From: Lingula anatina
Taxonomy: Eukaryota > Brachiopoda > Lingulata > Lingulida > Lingulidae
Assembly (NCBI RefSeq): GCF_001039355.2
Contig: NW_019775976.1
Coordinates: forward strand, 1-64,000
Reading direction: 5' to 3'
Length of the DNA stretch: 64,000 nucleotides
A program made the translations under genes and the position numbers. The notes under the pieces are model-generated. The model was not told the origin of the DNA and did not search any database. It saw only the letters and a list, made by a program, of their open reading frames with translations. Shown here one piece after another: positions 38,501-49,128 of the stretch (position 1 is its first letter; every line of letters begins with the position of its first letter).

Positions 38501-41500
38501 TGAAAAATTAAAAGATCGAATCAACTGATTGCAAAAGCGATGATTTTGTAAATTTCCGTAATATTGCGCAAAAATACTAGTACTTCAACAGTTCAAGATA
38601 TTTCATGTCTTATTTCATACCACGGTCGTAGAATTTACACAATCAAATATTTAATTCAATTCTTATTTCATATGTAGGGATGTTCAGTTGGATGCAGGCT
38701 GTGCTCGGGACCCAAGGGTTGCATGTGCTGCAAGTGTACGTCTAAGGGATGCTGCACCGCTGAGGTGAGTGGTATTGGGTGTCTCATTACAATGATAAAA
38801 GTTCTCATTAATTAAACGTGCTTTAAATCTTGTTCTGTTATTATTTACTTTGACAGACTGGATTTTAAATTCGGTAAATTCCATCTCACAGGGTTGTTCC
38901 GTGGGCTGTAAGTTGTGCTGTGGACCAAAAGGGTGCATGTGTTGCAAGTGCACTGGCAAGGGATGCTGCACCCCCGAGGTGAGTGATTTCACGAGACTGA
39001 CTAAAATTTCATATCAGCCATAGCTTGGATCGCTTGTCTCAGACATTTTAATGCTTGTAGTTGTCAAGATTTTGCTTCATTTTTTAGACTCAATTTTCAG
39101 ATTACCGCTGTTCAATCTTCATAGACAATGTATAGATTTAGATTTTGTTATCCAGGGTTGCTCGGTAGGCTGCAAATTATGCTCTGGACCCAAGGGTTGT
39201 ATGTGCTGTAAGTGTACCGGCAAGGGATGCTGTACCGCCGAGGTGAGTGCCTTTTGGAATCAAATTATACCGACAATAAGTGATTTGAATTCATTTTTGG
39301 ATTTTTTTTTCAATTTTACCGAATTCAAATGAAAGATTGCTTACGTTTTATTTTCAAACAAAAACACCATTTTCCTAACGCTCATGTTTTAACAAGAAAA
39401 ATAGTGAAATAATATTAACTTTTTCCAGGGATGTTCCGTTGGCTGCAAGTTGTGCTGTGGACCCAAAGGTTGTGTGTGCTGCAAGTGCACTGGCAAGGGA
39501 TGCTGCACCCCCGAGGTGAGCGATTTAAGCTGTTTCGACTTTAAAAAGTGTCAATGAAAAGATTAAAATGGAACTTAGACTTTGATTATAGCTTCAAATT
39601 TGTTTGCTTTTTCCATTTTATATATATGGCGTGCAAGATCAGGAGAAGCTATTACCGTTGAACAGTTAAAAATCATTATTCAGCACCCTCATTTTGATAA
39701 ACCAAAGCTTTTATTTTTGCCGAATCTTATCACCAGGGTTGCTCGGTAGGCTGCAAGTTGTGCTCTGGACCCAAGGGTTGCATGTGTTGTAAGTGCACCG
39801 GCAAGGGATGCTGCACCCCCGAGGTGAGTGATTTTATAGATACGATTGCTATAATTGACTTAATTTTCGAAAAAAAATGCTAAAGTTAATCTCCCCTGGC
39901 ATTATCAAAAACTTAGTACGTATTCAGTTATCAACTGTTTTGACAGACTGGATCTTAAAATCAATAAATATTATTTTTAGGGTTGTTCTGTGGGCTGCAA
40001 ATTGTGTTGTGGACCAAAGGGTTGCATGTGCTGCAAATGCACTGGCAAGGGATGCTGCACCCCCGAGGTGAGTGTTTTTAGAAATCTGAGTGATAAATGG
40101 CATTGGAAACATCATTTATTGAAATATACTGTAGATTTGACCCCAGATTATATTTTTTTCATTGCCAGATATATGTTATTTGATAGGTTTCTGACATGTT
40201 AATGATAATCTGTTTTGAGTTGTCACGTTCTTCGACAGAAAAAAACTGACATTTTTTAATATATTTTAATTATATTTTAAGGGTTGTTCAGTTGGCTGTA
40301 AGCTGTGTTCCGGATCCAAAGGTTGCATGTGCTGCAAGTGTACTGGCAAAGGATGTTGCACAGCCGAGGTAAGTGAATTTAGGCACCTTTTCATACATAA
40401 TCTTACCCATCAGGTAGATTTTTCTCCCGGATTAAAAAACTTCAAAAAAACATTAATGTGTCGGTTACTCATTGCTTTTTCGTGGTTTTAAGCAGAATTG
40501 AAATTTGATTCTAATTCCATCATCCAGGGTTGTTCAGTGGGCTGCAAGTTGTGTTGTGGACCAAAAGGTTGCTTGTGTTGCAAGTGCACCGGCAAGGGAT
40601 GCTGCACCCCCGAGGTGAGTGATTTCAGGCGAAAAAATTGACATGAGCAAAATACGGTCAATTGTGATCATAAAATAACTTGTACCGTAGGACAGATTTA
40701 CTTCATTAAGAAACATGTTCATTCGTTTATTTTTAAGGCTAGATTTTTATCTTGAAATTTAGAAAAAAACATCATTTTGAATACTGATTAACCTGCATTA
40801 TTTTGCAGGGTTGTTCCGTAGGCTGCAAGTTGTGCTCTGGACCCAAGGTTGCATGTGCTGCAAGTGCACCGGCGACGGATGTTGCACCGCCGAAGTGAGT
40901 GACTTTAGTCATCTAAATGAAAACGGCCAAGACCTTTCTCATAGTAATATATATCGTCAATGACATGTCGAGATTGTACTACATTATTCGTACTTCACAT
41001 TAGTGAAAAATTCTACCAAAATGGAGCTTTAATTTACAGTTCATTTCTAGGGTTGCTCAGCGGGCTGCAAGTTGTGCTCTGGACCCAAAGGGTGCATGTG
41101 TTGTAAGTGCACCGACAAGGACTGCTGTACCGCCGAGGTAAAGTGGTTTTAGGCGTCTAAATTTGAATTTATTGAGAACTTAAACTGTCTTTCGTGAAAT
41201 AAGTACTGAGTAGTTAGTTGTGAATTTAGCTTTACAGCTTATATAATGACATACATACTCGATATGTTACATTTTATATAATGTCGTATGTTACATTTTC
41301 ACGATTTTTATCTCTGGCCTCAGAATTCGAAGACATGGATTTAGATGAATTAACCGCCATTACGCCAGTACAAACATATATGATATCATTTTGTTTTCAG
41401 GGATGTTCAGTAGGCTGCAAGTTGTGCTCTGGCCACAAGGGTTGCGTGTGCTGTAAGTGCACCGGGAAGGAATGCTGCACCGCCGAGGTGAGTGAATTCA

Positions 41501-42039
41501 GGCACCTTCGGGCTTACTAAATACTATGACAGTGGTTCTTAACAGCACATCAGCCTTTTACCCAGGTTTTAATTTATATATCCAAGATATTACAATATAT
41601 GCTTATAAGCTTTATTTCATACTTAGGCATCAGGTAGTACTGATGAAAATGTACATGATGTGAACATATAAATGAACTCCATAATTACATAAATAGTTAC
41701 ATGTGGATTAACAAGACTACGTATTTTAAGATCAATTGGCAGGATTGATATACACGCTTTGTTTCTTCTCACAACGCATGGGGATCGCACACTGACATTA
41801 ATATATATATATGGACAAGATAGCACTGTGGCAGCATTACAGCAGTACATATGTTTACGATTTTCATTTCTGATACGATTCTCGAATCAAAATAGTATAG
41901 TAGCGATGATGATGGCCTTTCGCAGCTTGCATATCAGAGACAATACTTCAATTAAAATTTAAAACAAAATTTATTTTTCCAGGGGTGTCCAGTTGGCTGC
42001 AAGAAGTGCTCTGGACCCAAGGGCTGTGTTTGCAAGTAA
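35264..42039 (+). CDS. Metallothionein A: giant multi-domain metallothionein
   Basis: Metal-binding storage and detoxification protein. ATG at 35271, 7 nt after the acceptor at 35263. Coding exons: 35271-35308, 35717-35804, 36092-36184, then sixteen 29-codon repeat exons starting at 36771, 37392, 37695, 38042, 38319, 38678, 38892, 39156, 39429, 39737, 39981, 40282, 40528, 40809 (86 nt), 41051, 41401, and the terminal exon 41983-42039 (TAA). All repeat exons are phase 0-0. A full-length product would be about 555 residues, against about 60-75 in ordinary metallothioneins. Each repeat has Cys at positions 2, 6, 9, 15, 17, 18, 20, 25, 26, some with extra Cys at 10; nine Cys suit one M3 cluster. 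One repeat exon (40809) is frameshifted as given. The family is clear from cysteine density; the repeat type is not one I can place in a named class. Confidence 0.88.
35271..36184 (+). CDS. N-terminal exons of metallothionein A (non-repeat cysteine-rich region)
   Basis: Exons 35271-35308, 35717-35804 and 36092-36184 encode 73 residues: MADVECCGKCSGS, then CKMDCECPQCKCCDCSGK, and a third segment VCKTGCPDCPTAACCCKRLC followed by ECTGKGCCTES. The third exon ends like the repeats (TGKGCCT) but has a different first half, so it looks like a diverged repeat; the first two are unlike the rest. Metallothionein B has none of this. Confidence 0.85.
35439..35500. repeat. (TC)n(TG)n compound microsatellite in metallothionein A intron
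   Basis: tctctctctc followed by gtgtgtgtgt between the first two coding exons. Confidence 0.9.
36771..38128 (+). CDS. Metallothionein A repeat exons R1-R4
   Basis: R1 36771-36857 (Ser type, CTGKECCTAE), R2 37392-37478 (CCTCTGKGCCTDE, Lys replaced by Thr), R3 37695-37781 (CCGPGGCCCCKC, 11 Cys), R4 38042-38128 (Cys type, KLCCGPKG). R4 has a weak donor, gttaat instead of gtgagt. A MITE (36890-37231) sits in the intron after R1. Confidence 0.9.
36890..37231. mobile_element. MITE with inverted ends AAGGGATAATAACTCTTCG and TA target duplication
   Basis: 342 bp in the intron after the first repeat exon of metallothionein A. Perfect inverted ends of about 19 bp and TA on both sides (36888-36889, 37232-37233) suggest a Tc1/mariner-type MITE. 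It includes an internal palindrome around ctcttttaagagagatt. Same family as 1280-1722; a fragment is at about 27395-27480. Confidence 0.8.
38319..40614 (+). CDS. Metallothionein A repeat exons R5-R13
   Basis: R5 38319-38405, R6 38678-38764, R7 38892-38978, R8 39156-39242, R9 39429-39515, R10 39737-39823, R11 39981-40067, R12 40282-40368, R13 40528-40614. From R6 onward, Ser-type (KLCSGPKG) and Cys-type (KLCCGPKG) exons alternate strictly. Introns are 110-270 nt. Some introns are recognisable duplicates (for example R7 and R11 are preceded by tgacagactggat; R5 and R8 are followed by aatcaaatta and gtgatttgaattcattt). Confidence 0.92.
38461..38494 (+). pseudogene. Relic half of a metallothionein repeat exon
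   Basis: gtaaatacactgggaaagac and tgctgcacc, then tataag|gtaatt, match the 3' half of a repeat exon (KYTGKDCCTYK) with a donor but without acceptor or 5' half. Remains of a lost repeat between R5 and R6. Confidence 0.7.
40809..40894 (+). CDS. Metallothionein A repeat exon R14 with 1-nt deletion
   Basis: Good acceptor (ttttgcag) and donor (gtgagt), but the exon is 86 nt: one G is missing in the G run after CCCAAG (40855-40858 region), which shifts the frame after the KLCSGPK part. Either a sequencing or assembly error, or an exon that must be skipped. Skipping keeps the frame because all repeat exons are phase 0-0. Confidence 0.85.
41051..42039 (+). CDS. Metallothionein A last repeat exons R15, R16 and terminal exon
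   Basis: R15 41051-41137 (GCSAGCKLCSGPKG, CTDKDCCTAE), which is transitional towards the type B repeats (Ala at position 4, Asp in the linker). R16 41401-41487 (SGHKGCVCCKC). Terminal exon 41983-42039 encodes GCPVGCKKCSGPKGCVCK and TAA, the same peptide as in metallothionein B. Confidence 0.9.
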
Positions 42040-42163
42040 GATCATGTGCTGCCCTGCTTGCTTTTTATCTGTCCTCAAAGGTATTATTATAATTTACAAT
42101 AACGGTGCCACTTATGTGACTTGCACACGTATCTTTCATGTGCATGTACTACACCCCTTTGAT

Positions 42164-42196
<33 letters not shown>

Positions 42197-42662
42197 GGTT
42201 TATTGTGGTAAGGTTTATTGTATAGGTAATTCAGTGCCTACCTTGAAATCTCGGCGTACTGACTTATGCAAAAAATTATTTAATGAGATAAAACTGTGTA
42301 CACATAGATTGAACCATCTTTTACCTAACACTCGTGTCATAGAAAAGGACCTAAGGAATGTTTATAGATATGTTTTACCAAAATGTCGGACAAAAAGATA
42401 TAGAATATAGATTATATAGCATATCGAAGGCTTACTTGGATTTAATCTCCGTGTGCGGCACGCACTACGTAAATAATACACCCTTTGTACCAGGTTACCG
42501 TTCAGCTCAGAGAACAGGGTATCAGACGATCACATTAAAGCAGAAATATCTTATTCTGTATCTTTGACAAAGGCATTGTGAATCTCTAAGTGCAATTTGC
42601 TTTTCTGCTGTATTTGATACTGTATCGTGTGTGTCTGTGTGTGTGTGAGTGTGTGTGTGTGT

Positions 42663-42708
<46 letters not shown>

Positions 42709-43195
42709 AACAGAGATAATCCAAACTGATCATGATACACAAAATTTGATATATATTTCGGTCCTATTTCAGGCTGTGAAGAGAGAGAATAGTTACGTCT
42801 TTACTCCGTTACTCTGAAGATGATCAAGACGGACACGCACGCTTTATTCAACTTATAAACTATGAGTTCTTCATGCAACTGTTTGATAAAAAAGAATGTT
42901 TGAATATTTGGAGATCAATGTTTGAAAATCAATGGATATACAATGTACAGGGGTGTTTGGCAATTTAGGGCATTGATTGCGGCTATTACTAGACGCATAA
43001 AGCAACACTAATTAAGTCAATGCATTTTATTTCTGGTTAAGGATTTGATATTTGTATGGTTTAATATTGAGAAGCAAAACCCATAATTATTTCATGGAGA
43101 GGAGGACTTGAAATTAATCCAGATATTACTTAAATTGATCGCGTCCGACTTTGTGGAACAAATATTTGCCAAAATAAAATTTAATTCAGAACATA
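42040..43195 (+). other. Metallothionein A 3' UTR with poly(A) signal
   Basis: AATAAA at 43173-43178, in a context (tttgtggaacaaatattt) conserved with the end of metallothionein B (53125-53149), supports this as the 3' end. The region includes (AAT)n at 42168-42195 and (TG)n(AG)n at 42629-42705. Confidence 0.6.
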
Positions 43196-43490
43196 ATGCA
43201 CTGATTCATTTCATTCAATACTATTTTGCTTTCTCCTCTCAATATCCTGGTAATTGAGTTTTATTTTCGCCTGGACGATTGCAAATCTTAACGGTAAAAA
43301 AGTCTTGCTCCTTTCCCTATTTTCATAAATTCAAAGAAAGGGGTTATGTCTCCTACGTGGGATTCCTTTTGAGTCTTATTACTTTAATCATAACGAGAAA
43401 TAAGTTTCAATCTTATCAAGATCTGCAGTCGACTATAATAAAAGAATTCAAATGACACGGACTGGGGGGTTAAAGAGATAACCATATGTA

Positions 43491-43974
43491 AACGACCCGT
43501 ATCGCTTACCCAAGTACGTGCTATGCCACCAATATCAATTTCAAGTCTTTTGACATGGCACAGGCAATTGCCATGCACTGTAAAGGGTATTGCGTTAAAC
43601 TTAATGAACGAACCGTATCACTTACCCAAGTATATGCGATCATATGCTATGTGATCAATATAAAATATACTTAAATGACACAGAGTAGCTCCTTGAATTA
43701 ATGCTATATGTTTAAACGACCCGCATCACTTACCCAAGCATTTGCTATGCGATCGATATTGTGCACCCGTTACTAGCTGAAGTAAGCGAAAAACGTTTCC
43801 TTATTTGGTCATCTCCTTGCGCCTGAGCTGGTGCTGTGTGCAAAAGCAACCAACATCATGTGCCCATACGACCTACAGCATTCACCCGACACTGAACACG
43901 CACCCATGGTTAAGCGACGTGTGCAAAATCACCGTGATTACTATATATAACCTACGATTTCTTTACTCGTACCG
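43491..43974 (+). promoter_or_regulatory. Metallothionein B promoter (contig C copy)
   Basis: MRE cores TGCACCC 43762-43768, GTGTGCA 43836-43842 and GTGTGCA 43919-43925; TATATATAA at 43942-43950. The fourth MRE of promoter A is degraded here (ttcaccc at about 43881). Upstream, a module cgta/catcacttacccaag is repeated at about 43491, 43606 and 43713. Confidence 0.78.
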
Positions 43975-44031
43975 GTCGATATAGAAGTGCAGCACGCCGT
44001 ACAAAGTTCTCAATCAAAAGAAATTTATAAG
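43975..44031 (+). other. Metallothionein B non-coding first exon (contig C copy)
   Basis: Start estimated from the TATA box; donor after 44031 (aatttataag|gtaagt). In this contig the gene runs only to 45374, 13 nt short of the expected ATG; the coding part is in the next contig. Confidence 0.55.
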
Positions 44032-44776
44032 GTAAGTGAAAACATGAGGAGAAGCCAGAAGGCCTAGCTATCCGATAAATTGTCACCGTACTGAGTACAT
44101 AGCAGAACACGTGCCTGTTGTCACGTTGTCAAACCGACCCGTGAAATCTCTTTCGAACCTTATCTGTTAAATTTGGATTCTCGGAATGAAAAATGCCACA
44201 ACGAACCGACCAGTGACAGACGTGGGAATTTGGGAATTTTCCCCTAAATACAATAAATTGTAAACGAAAAACGTGCCACGTTCTGCACAGCCGGTGCATA
44301 TTACCTCCTTGGCTCCATGAACTAATCGGGTCACGGTGCTGTGCTGCATAATGCAACAACCCGTGTAATATGCACATCTGGGTCATGCGATATACGCTTC
44401 TAAAGATGGAATGTGCTCGTATCAAGATTGTAATTATTGCCAGTATTTCCTTCTTATAAATACGGTGGAACTTTAAATGTGAAGTGGATTTATCCATGCA
44501 GTGTTGTACGATGTACGTGTCGATGTATAATCTTATAGGTTGACAAACCACTTGTTGCTCGGTATTTTTGTAAATTGAGCTGAGAAGTGATAGACTGTAT
44601 ACTTTTTGTTTTAAAAATGTCATAATTCGGCAATATATGGTATCAGCAAATTACGTTCTTGATACCAAGGCATGTATGCATGTGAGGCAATACGAAAAAA
44701 AAAATTGTGAATATAAAATTAAACGTTCAACATTCTGTTGTGAATATAAAATTAACCAGTAAACGTTCTACATTCT

Positions 44777-44790
44777 GTTGCTATGGCAAC
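44777..44790. promoter_or_regulatory. Palindromic RFX-type X-box in metallothionein B intron 1
   Basis: GTTGCTATGGCAAC matches the RFX X-box consensus (GTTNCCATGGNAAC) with one change. Conserved in the redundant copy at 48768-48781. Confidence 0.5.
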
Positions 44791-44896
44791 ATATTAATTT
44801 AATGAGCACTTTGTTGAAGCCAGAAAAAAGCCAAGTACTTAAAGCTATTTGACCAAACAAGAATATGGAAGGATCATTTAAGACCCCATTCCTATA

Positions 44897-45110
44897 GATT
44901 TTAGATCGATCTATCCCTGTGGGGAGTCTCACTAGATTACTGTCAGCTTAGCCTGCTTAAGCGTCTGTCCCGCCTACTAAAAGCTGTAAGGGAGTAATTA
45001 ACTATGGTGCGCGCTCGGCTGACTGCAATTTAGCATGAACCCCCAGGGAGTTAGGTTGATCTAAATCTCAGGATCGATCTAAATCTCTGGGAATGCACCC
45101 TAATTCATTG
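44897..45110. repeat. Palindromic GTAATTAACT MITE family, copy 5, polymorphic
   Basis: Same internal motifs as the copy at 25590 (ttagatcgatctatccctgt, agctgtaagggagtaattaa, gcaatttagc). The homologous site in the redundant contig (about 48873) lacks it, so it is an insertion difference between the two alleles. Confidence 0.72.
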
Positions 45111-45374
45111 CATGCGGGTTTCTATCTTATACAATCAATTGGTCAATTTGGCCAGTTTTGGAATTTACCTGGGATGCAATAATTACTCATAGGATATTCT
45201 GTCCTTTAAAGCATAGTGTGCGAAAGCAATAAAAATTAATTATTTGAAGTTTTGTCTTAGTAAGATAAGAATTAGTGAAATTTCTCACTTAATTACCTTT
45301 TATTTCTTATTTTTGACCACCATTGTGACCTCCTGTTTGTTACTTTTCTCTGTTTCAGTAGGAGTAAAAAAAAG

Positions 45375-45375
45375 N
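45375..45375. other. Contig join with about 3.8-4.3 kb redundant overlap
   Basis: Single N. The last part of the left contig (about 41113-45374) and the first part of the right contig (45376-49141) are the same interval in the same order. The left contig stops at the 5' end of metallothionein B exon 2 (taggagtaaaa), and the right contig starts in the middle of metallothionein A repeat R15. Confidence 0.88.
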
Positions 45376-46061
45376 GGCAAGGACTGCTGTACCGCCGAGG
45401 TAAAGTGGTTTTAAGCGTCTAAATTTGAATTTATTAAGAACTTAACTGTCTTTCGTGAAATAAGTACTGAGTAGTTAGTTGTGAATTTAGCTTTACAGCT
45501 TATATAATGACATACATACACGATAAGTTACATTTTATATAATGTCATATGTTACATTTTCACGATTTTTATCTCTGGCCTCAGAATTCGAAGACATGGA
45601 TTTAGATGAATTAACCGCCATTACGCCAGTACAAACATATATGATATCATTTTGTTTTCAGGGATGTTCAGTAGGCTGCAAGTTGTGCTCTGGCCACAAG
45701 GGTTGCGTATGCTGTAAGTGCACCGGGAAGGAATGCTGCACCGCCGAGGTGAGTGAATTCAGGCACCTTCGGGCTTATTTAAAAATACTATGACAGTCGT
45801 TCTCAACAGCACGTCAGCCTTTTACCCAGGTTTTAATTTATATATCCAAGATATTACAATATATGCTTATAAGCTTTGTTTCATACTTAGGCATCAGGTA
45901 GTGCTGATGAAAATGTACATGATGTGAACATATAAATGAACTCCATAATTACATAAATAGTTACATGTGGATTAACAAGACTACATATTTTAAGATCAAT
46001 TGGCAGGATTGATATACACGCTTTGTTTCTTCTCACAACGCATGGGGATCGCACACTGACA

Positions 46062-46108
<47 letters not shown>

Positions 46109-46327
46109 ACAAGATAGCACTGTGGCAGCATTACAGATATGTTTACGATTTTCATTTCTGATACGATTCTCGAATCAAAATAGTATAGTAGCGATGATGA
46201 TGGCCTTTCGCAGCTTGCATATCAAAGACAATACTTCAATTAAAATTTAAAACAAAAATTATTTTTCCAGGGGTGCCCAGTTGGCTGCAAGAAGTGCTCT
46301 GGACCCAAGGGCTGTGTTTGCAAGTAA
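45376..46327 (+). CDS. Redundant second copy of the metallothionein A 3' exons (allele)
   Basis: Truncated R15 45376-45399, R16 45662-45748 and terminal exon 46271-46327 (TAA), each nearly identical to 41114-42039, introns included. The intron has a longer (AT)n at 46065-46105. No promoter or ATG lies upstream in this contig, so this is not a separate gene. Confidence 0.85.
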
Positions 46328-46662
46328 GATGTGCTGTCCTGCTTGCTTTTTATCTGTCCTCAAAGGTATTATTATAATTTATAATAACGGTGCCACTTAT
46401 GTGACTTGCACACGTATCTTTCATGTGCATATACTACACCCCTTTGATTATATAGCATATCGAAGGCTTACTTGGTTTTAATCTCCGTGTGCGGCACGCA
46501 CTACGTAAATAATACACCCTTTGTACCAGGTTACCGTTCAGCTCAGAGAACAGGGTATCAGATGATCACATTAAAGCAGAAATATCTTATTCTGTATCTT
46601 TGACAAAGGCATTGTGAATCTCTAAGTGCAATTTGCTTTTCTGCTGTATTTGATCCTGTATC

Positions 46663-46744
<82 letters not shown>

Positions 46745-47476
46745 AAGAAACAGAGAGATAATCCAAACTGATCGTGATACACAAAATTTGATATATATTT
46801 CGGTCCTTTTTCAGGCTGTGAAGAGAGAGAAGAGTTACGTCTTTACTCCGTTACTCTGAAGATGATCAAGACGGACACGCACGCTTTATTCAACTTATAA
46901 ACTATGAGTTCTTCATGCAACTGTTTGATAAAAAAGAATGTTTGAATATTTGGAGATCAATGTTTGAAAATCAATGGATATACAATGTACAGGGGTGTTT
47001 GGCAATTTAGGGCATTGATTGCGGCTATTACTAGACGCATAAAGCAACACTAATTAAGTCAATGCATTTTATTTCTGGTTAAGGATTTGATATTTGTATG
47101 GTTTAATATTGAGAAGCAAAACCCATAATTATTTCATGGAGAGGAGGACTTGAAATTAATCCAGATATTATTTAAATTGATCGCGTCCGACTTTGTGGAA
47201 CAAATATTTGCCAAAATAAAATTTAATTCAGAACATAATGCACTGATTCATTTCATTCAATACTATTTTGCTTTCTCCTCTCAATATCCTGGTAATTGAG
47301 TTTTATTTTCGCCTGGACGATTGCAAATCTTAACGGTAAAAAAGTCTTGCTCCTTTCCCTATTTTCATAAATTCAAAGAAAGGGGTTATGTCTCCTTCGT
47401 GGGATTCCTTTTGAGTCTTATTACTTTAATCATAACGAGAAATAAGTCTCAATCTTATCAAGATCTGCAGTCGACT
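46328..47476. other. Redundant copy of metallothionein A 3' UTR and spacer
   Basis: Matches 42040-43434 with a deletion of about 220 nt around the (AAT)n part. AATAAA at 47215-47220. Contains (TG)n(AG)n at 46664-46745. Confidence 0.75.
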
Positions 47477-47530
47477 ATAATAAAAGAATTCAAATGACAC
47501 GGACTGGGGGGTTAAAGAGATAACCATATG

Positions 47531-48014
47531 TAAACGACCCGTATCGCTTACCCAAGTACGTGCTATGCCACCAATATCAATTTCAAGTCTTTTGACATGG
47601 CACAGGCAATTGCCATGCACTGTAAAGGGTATTGCGTTAAACTTAATGAACGAACCGTATCACTTACCCAAGTATATGCGATCATATGCTATGTGATCAA
47701 TATAAAATATACTGAAATGACACAGAGTAGCTCCTTGAATTAATGCTATATGTTTAAACGACCCGCATCACTTACCCAAGCATTTGCTATGCGATCGATA
47801 TTGTGCACCCGTTACTAGCTGAAGTAAGCGAAAAACGTTTCCTTATTTGGTCATCTCCTTGCGCCTGAGCTGGTGCTGTGTGCAAAAGCAACCAACATCA
47901 TGTGCCCATACGACCTACAGCATTCACCCGACACTGAACACGCACCCATGGTTAAGCGACGTGTGCAAAATCACCGTGATTACTATATATATCCCACGAT
48001 TTCTTTACTCGTAC
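47531..48014 (+). promoter_or_regulatory. Metallothionein B promoter (contig D copy, attached to the coding exons)
   Basis: MRE cores TGCACCC 47804-47810, GTGTGCA 47878-47884, GTGTGCA 47961-47967; TATATATA 47984-47991. Near-identical to 43491-43974. Confidence 0.78.
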
Positions 48015-48073
48015 CGGTCGATAAAGTAGTGCAGCACGCAGCGCAAAGTTTTCAATCAAGAGAAATTTATAAG
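48015..48073 (+). other. Metallothionein B non-coding first exon
   Basis: Start estimated from the TATA box; donor after 48073 (aatttataag|gtaagt). Joins to the acceptor at 49128, giving a 1055-nt first intron. Confidence 0.6.
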
Positions 48074-49128
48074 GTAAGTGAAAACGTGAGGAGAAGCCAG
48101 AAGGCCTAGCTATCCGATAAATTGTCACCGTACTGAGTACATAGCAGAACACGTGCCTGTTGTCACGTTGTCAAACCGACCCGTGGAATCTCTTTCGAAC
48201 CTTATCTGTTAAATTTGGATTCTCGGAATGAAAAATGCCACAACGAACCGACCAGTGACCGACGTGGAAATGTGGGAATTTTCCCCTGAATACAATAAAT
48301 TGTAAACGAAAAACGTGCCGCGTTCTGCACAGCCGGTGCATATTACCTCCTTGGCTCCATGAACTAATCGGGTCACGGTGCTGTGCTGCATAATGCAACA
48401 ACCCGTGTAATGCACATCTGGGTCATGCGATATACGCTTCTAAAGATGGAATTTGCTCGTATCAAGATTGTAATTATTGCCAGTATTTCCTTCTTATAAA
48501 TACGGTGGAACTTTAAATGTGAAGTGGATTTATCCATGTAGTGTTGTACGATGTACGTGTCGATATATAATCTTATAGGTTGGCAAACCACTTGTTGCTC
48601 GGTATTTTTGTAAATTGAGCTGAGAAGTGATAGACTGTATACTTTTTGTTTAAAAAATGTCATAATTCGGCAATATATGATATCACCAAATACGTTCTTG
48701 ATACCATGTATGTATGTGCGGTAATACAAAAAAAATTATTTGTGAATAATTAAACGTTCTACATTCTGTTGCTATGGCAACATATTAATTTAATGAGCAC
48801 TTTGTTGAAGCCAGAAAAAAGCCAAGTACTTAAAGCTATTTTGACCAAACAAAAATATGGAAGGATCATTTAGGTCATTGCATGCGGGTTTCTATCTTAT
48901 AGAATCAATTGGTCAATTTGGCCAGTTTTGGAATTTACCTGGGATGCAATAATTACACATATGATATTCTGTCCTTTAAAGCATAGTGTGCGAAAGCAAT
49001 AAAAATTAATTATTTGAAGTTTTGTCTTAGTAAGATAAGAATTAGTGAAATTTCTCACTTAATTACCTTTTATTTCTTATTTTTGACCACCATTGTGACC
49101 TCCTGTTTGTTATTTTTCTCTGTTTCAG

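Noticed and set aside
44129-44623. 164-residue minus-strand open reading frame in metallothionein B intron 1
   Set aside because: The second copy of this region is split by an indel into two frames (48171-48401 and 48373-48729), so the frame is not maintained.
45376-46327. A third metallothionein gene
   Set aside because: It begins mid-exon directly after a contig N, has no promoter or start codon, and matches 41114-42039 almost base for base.
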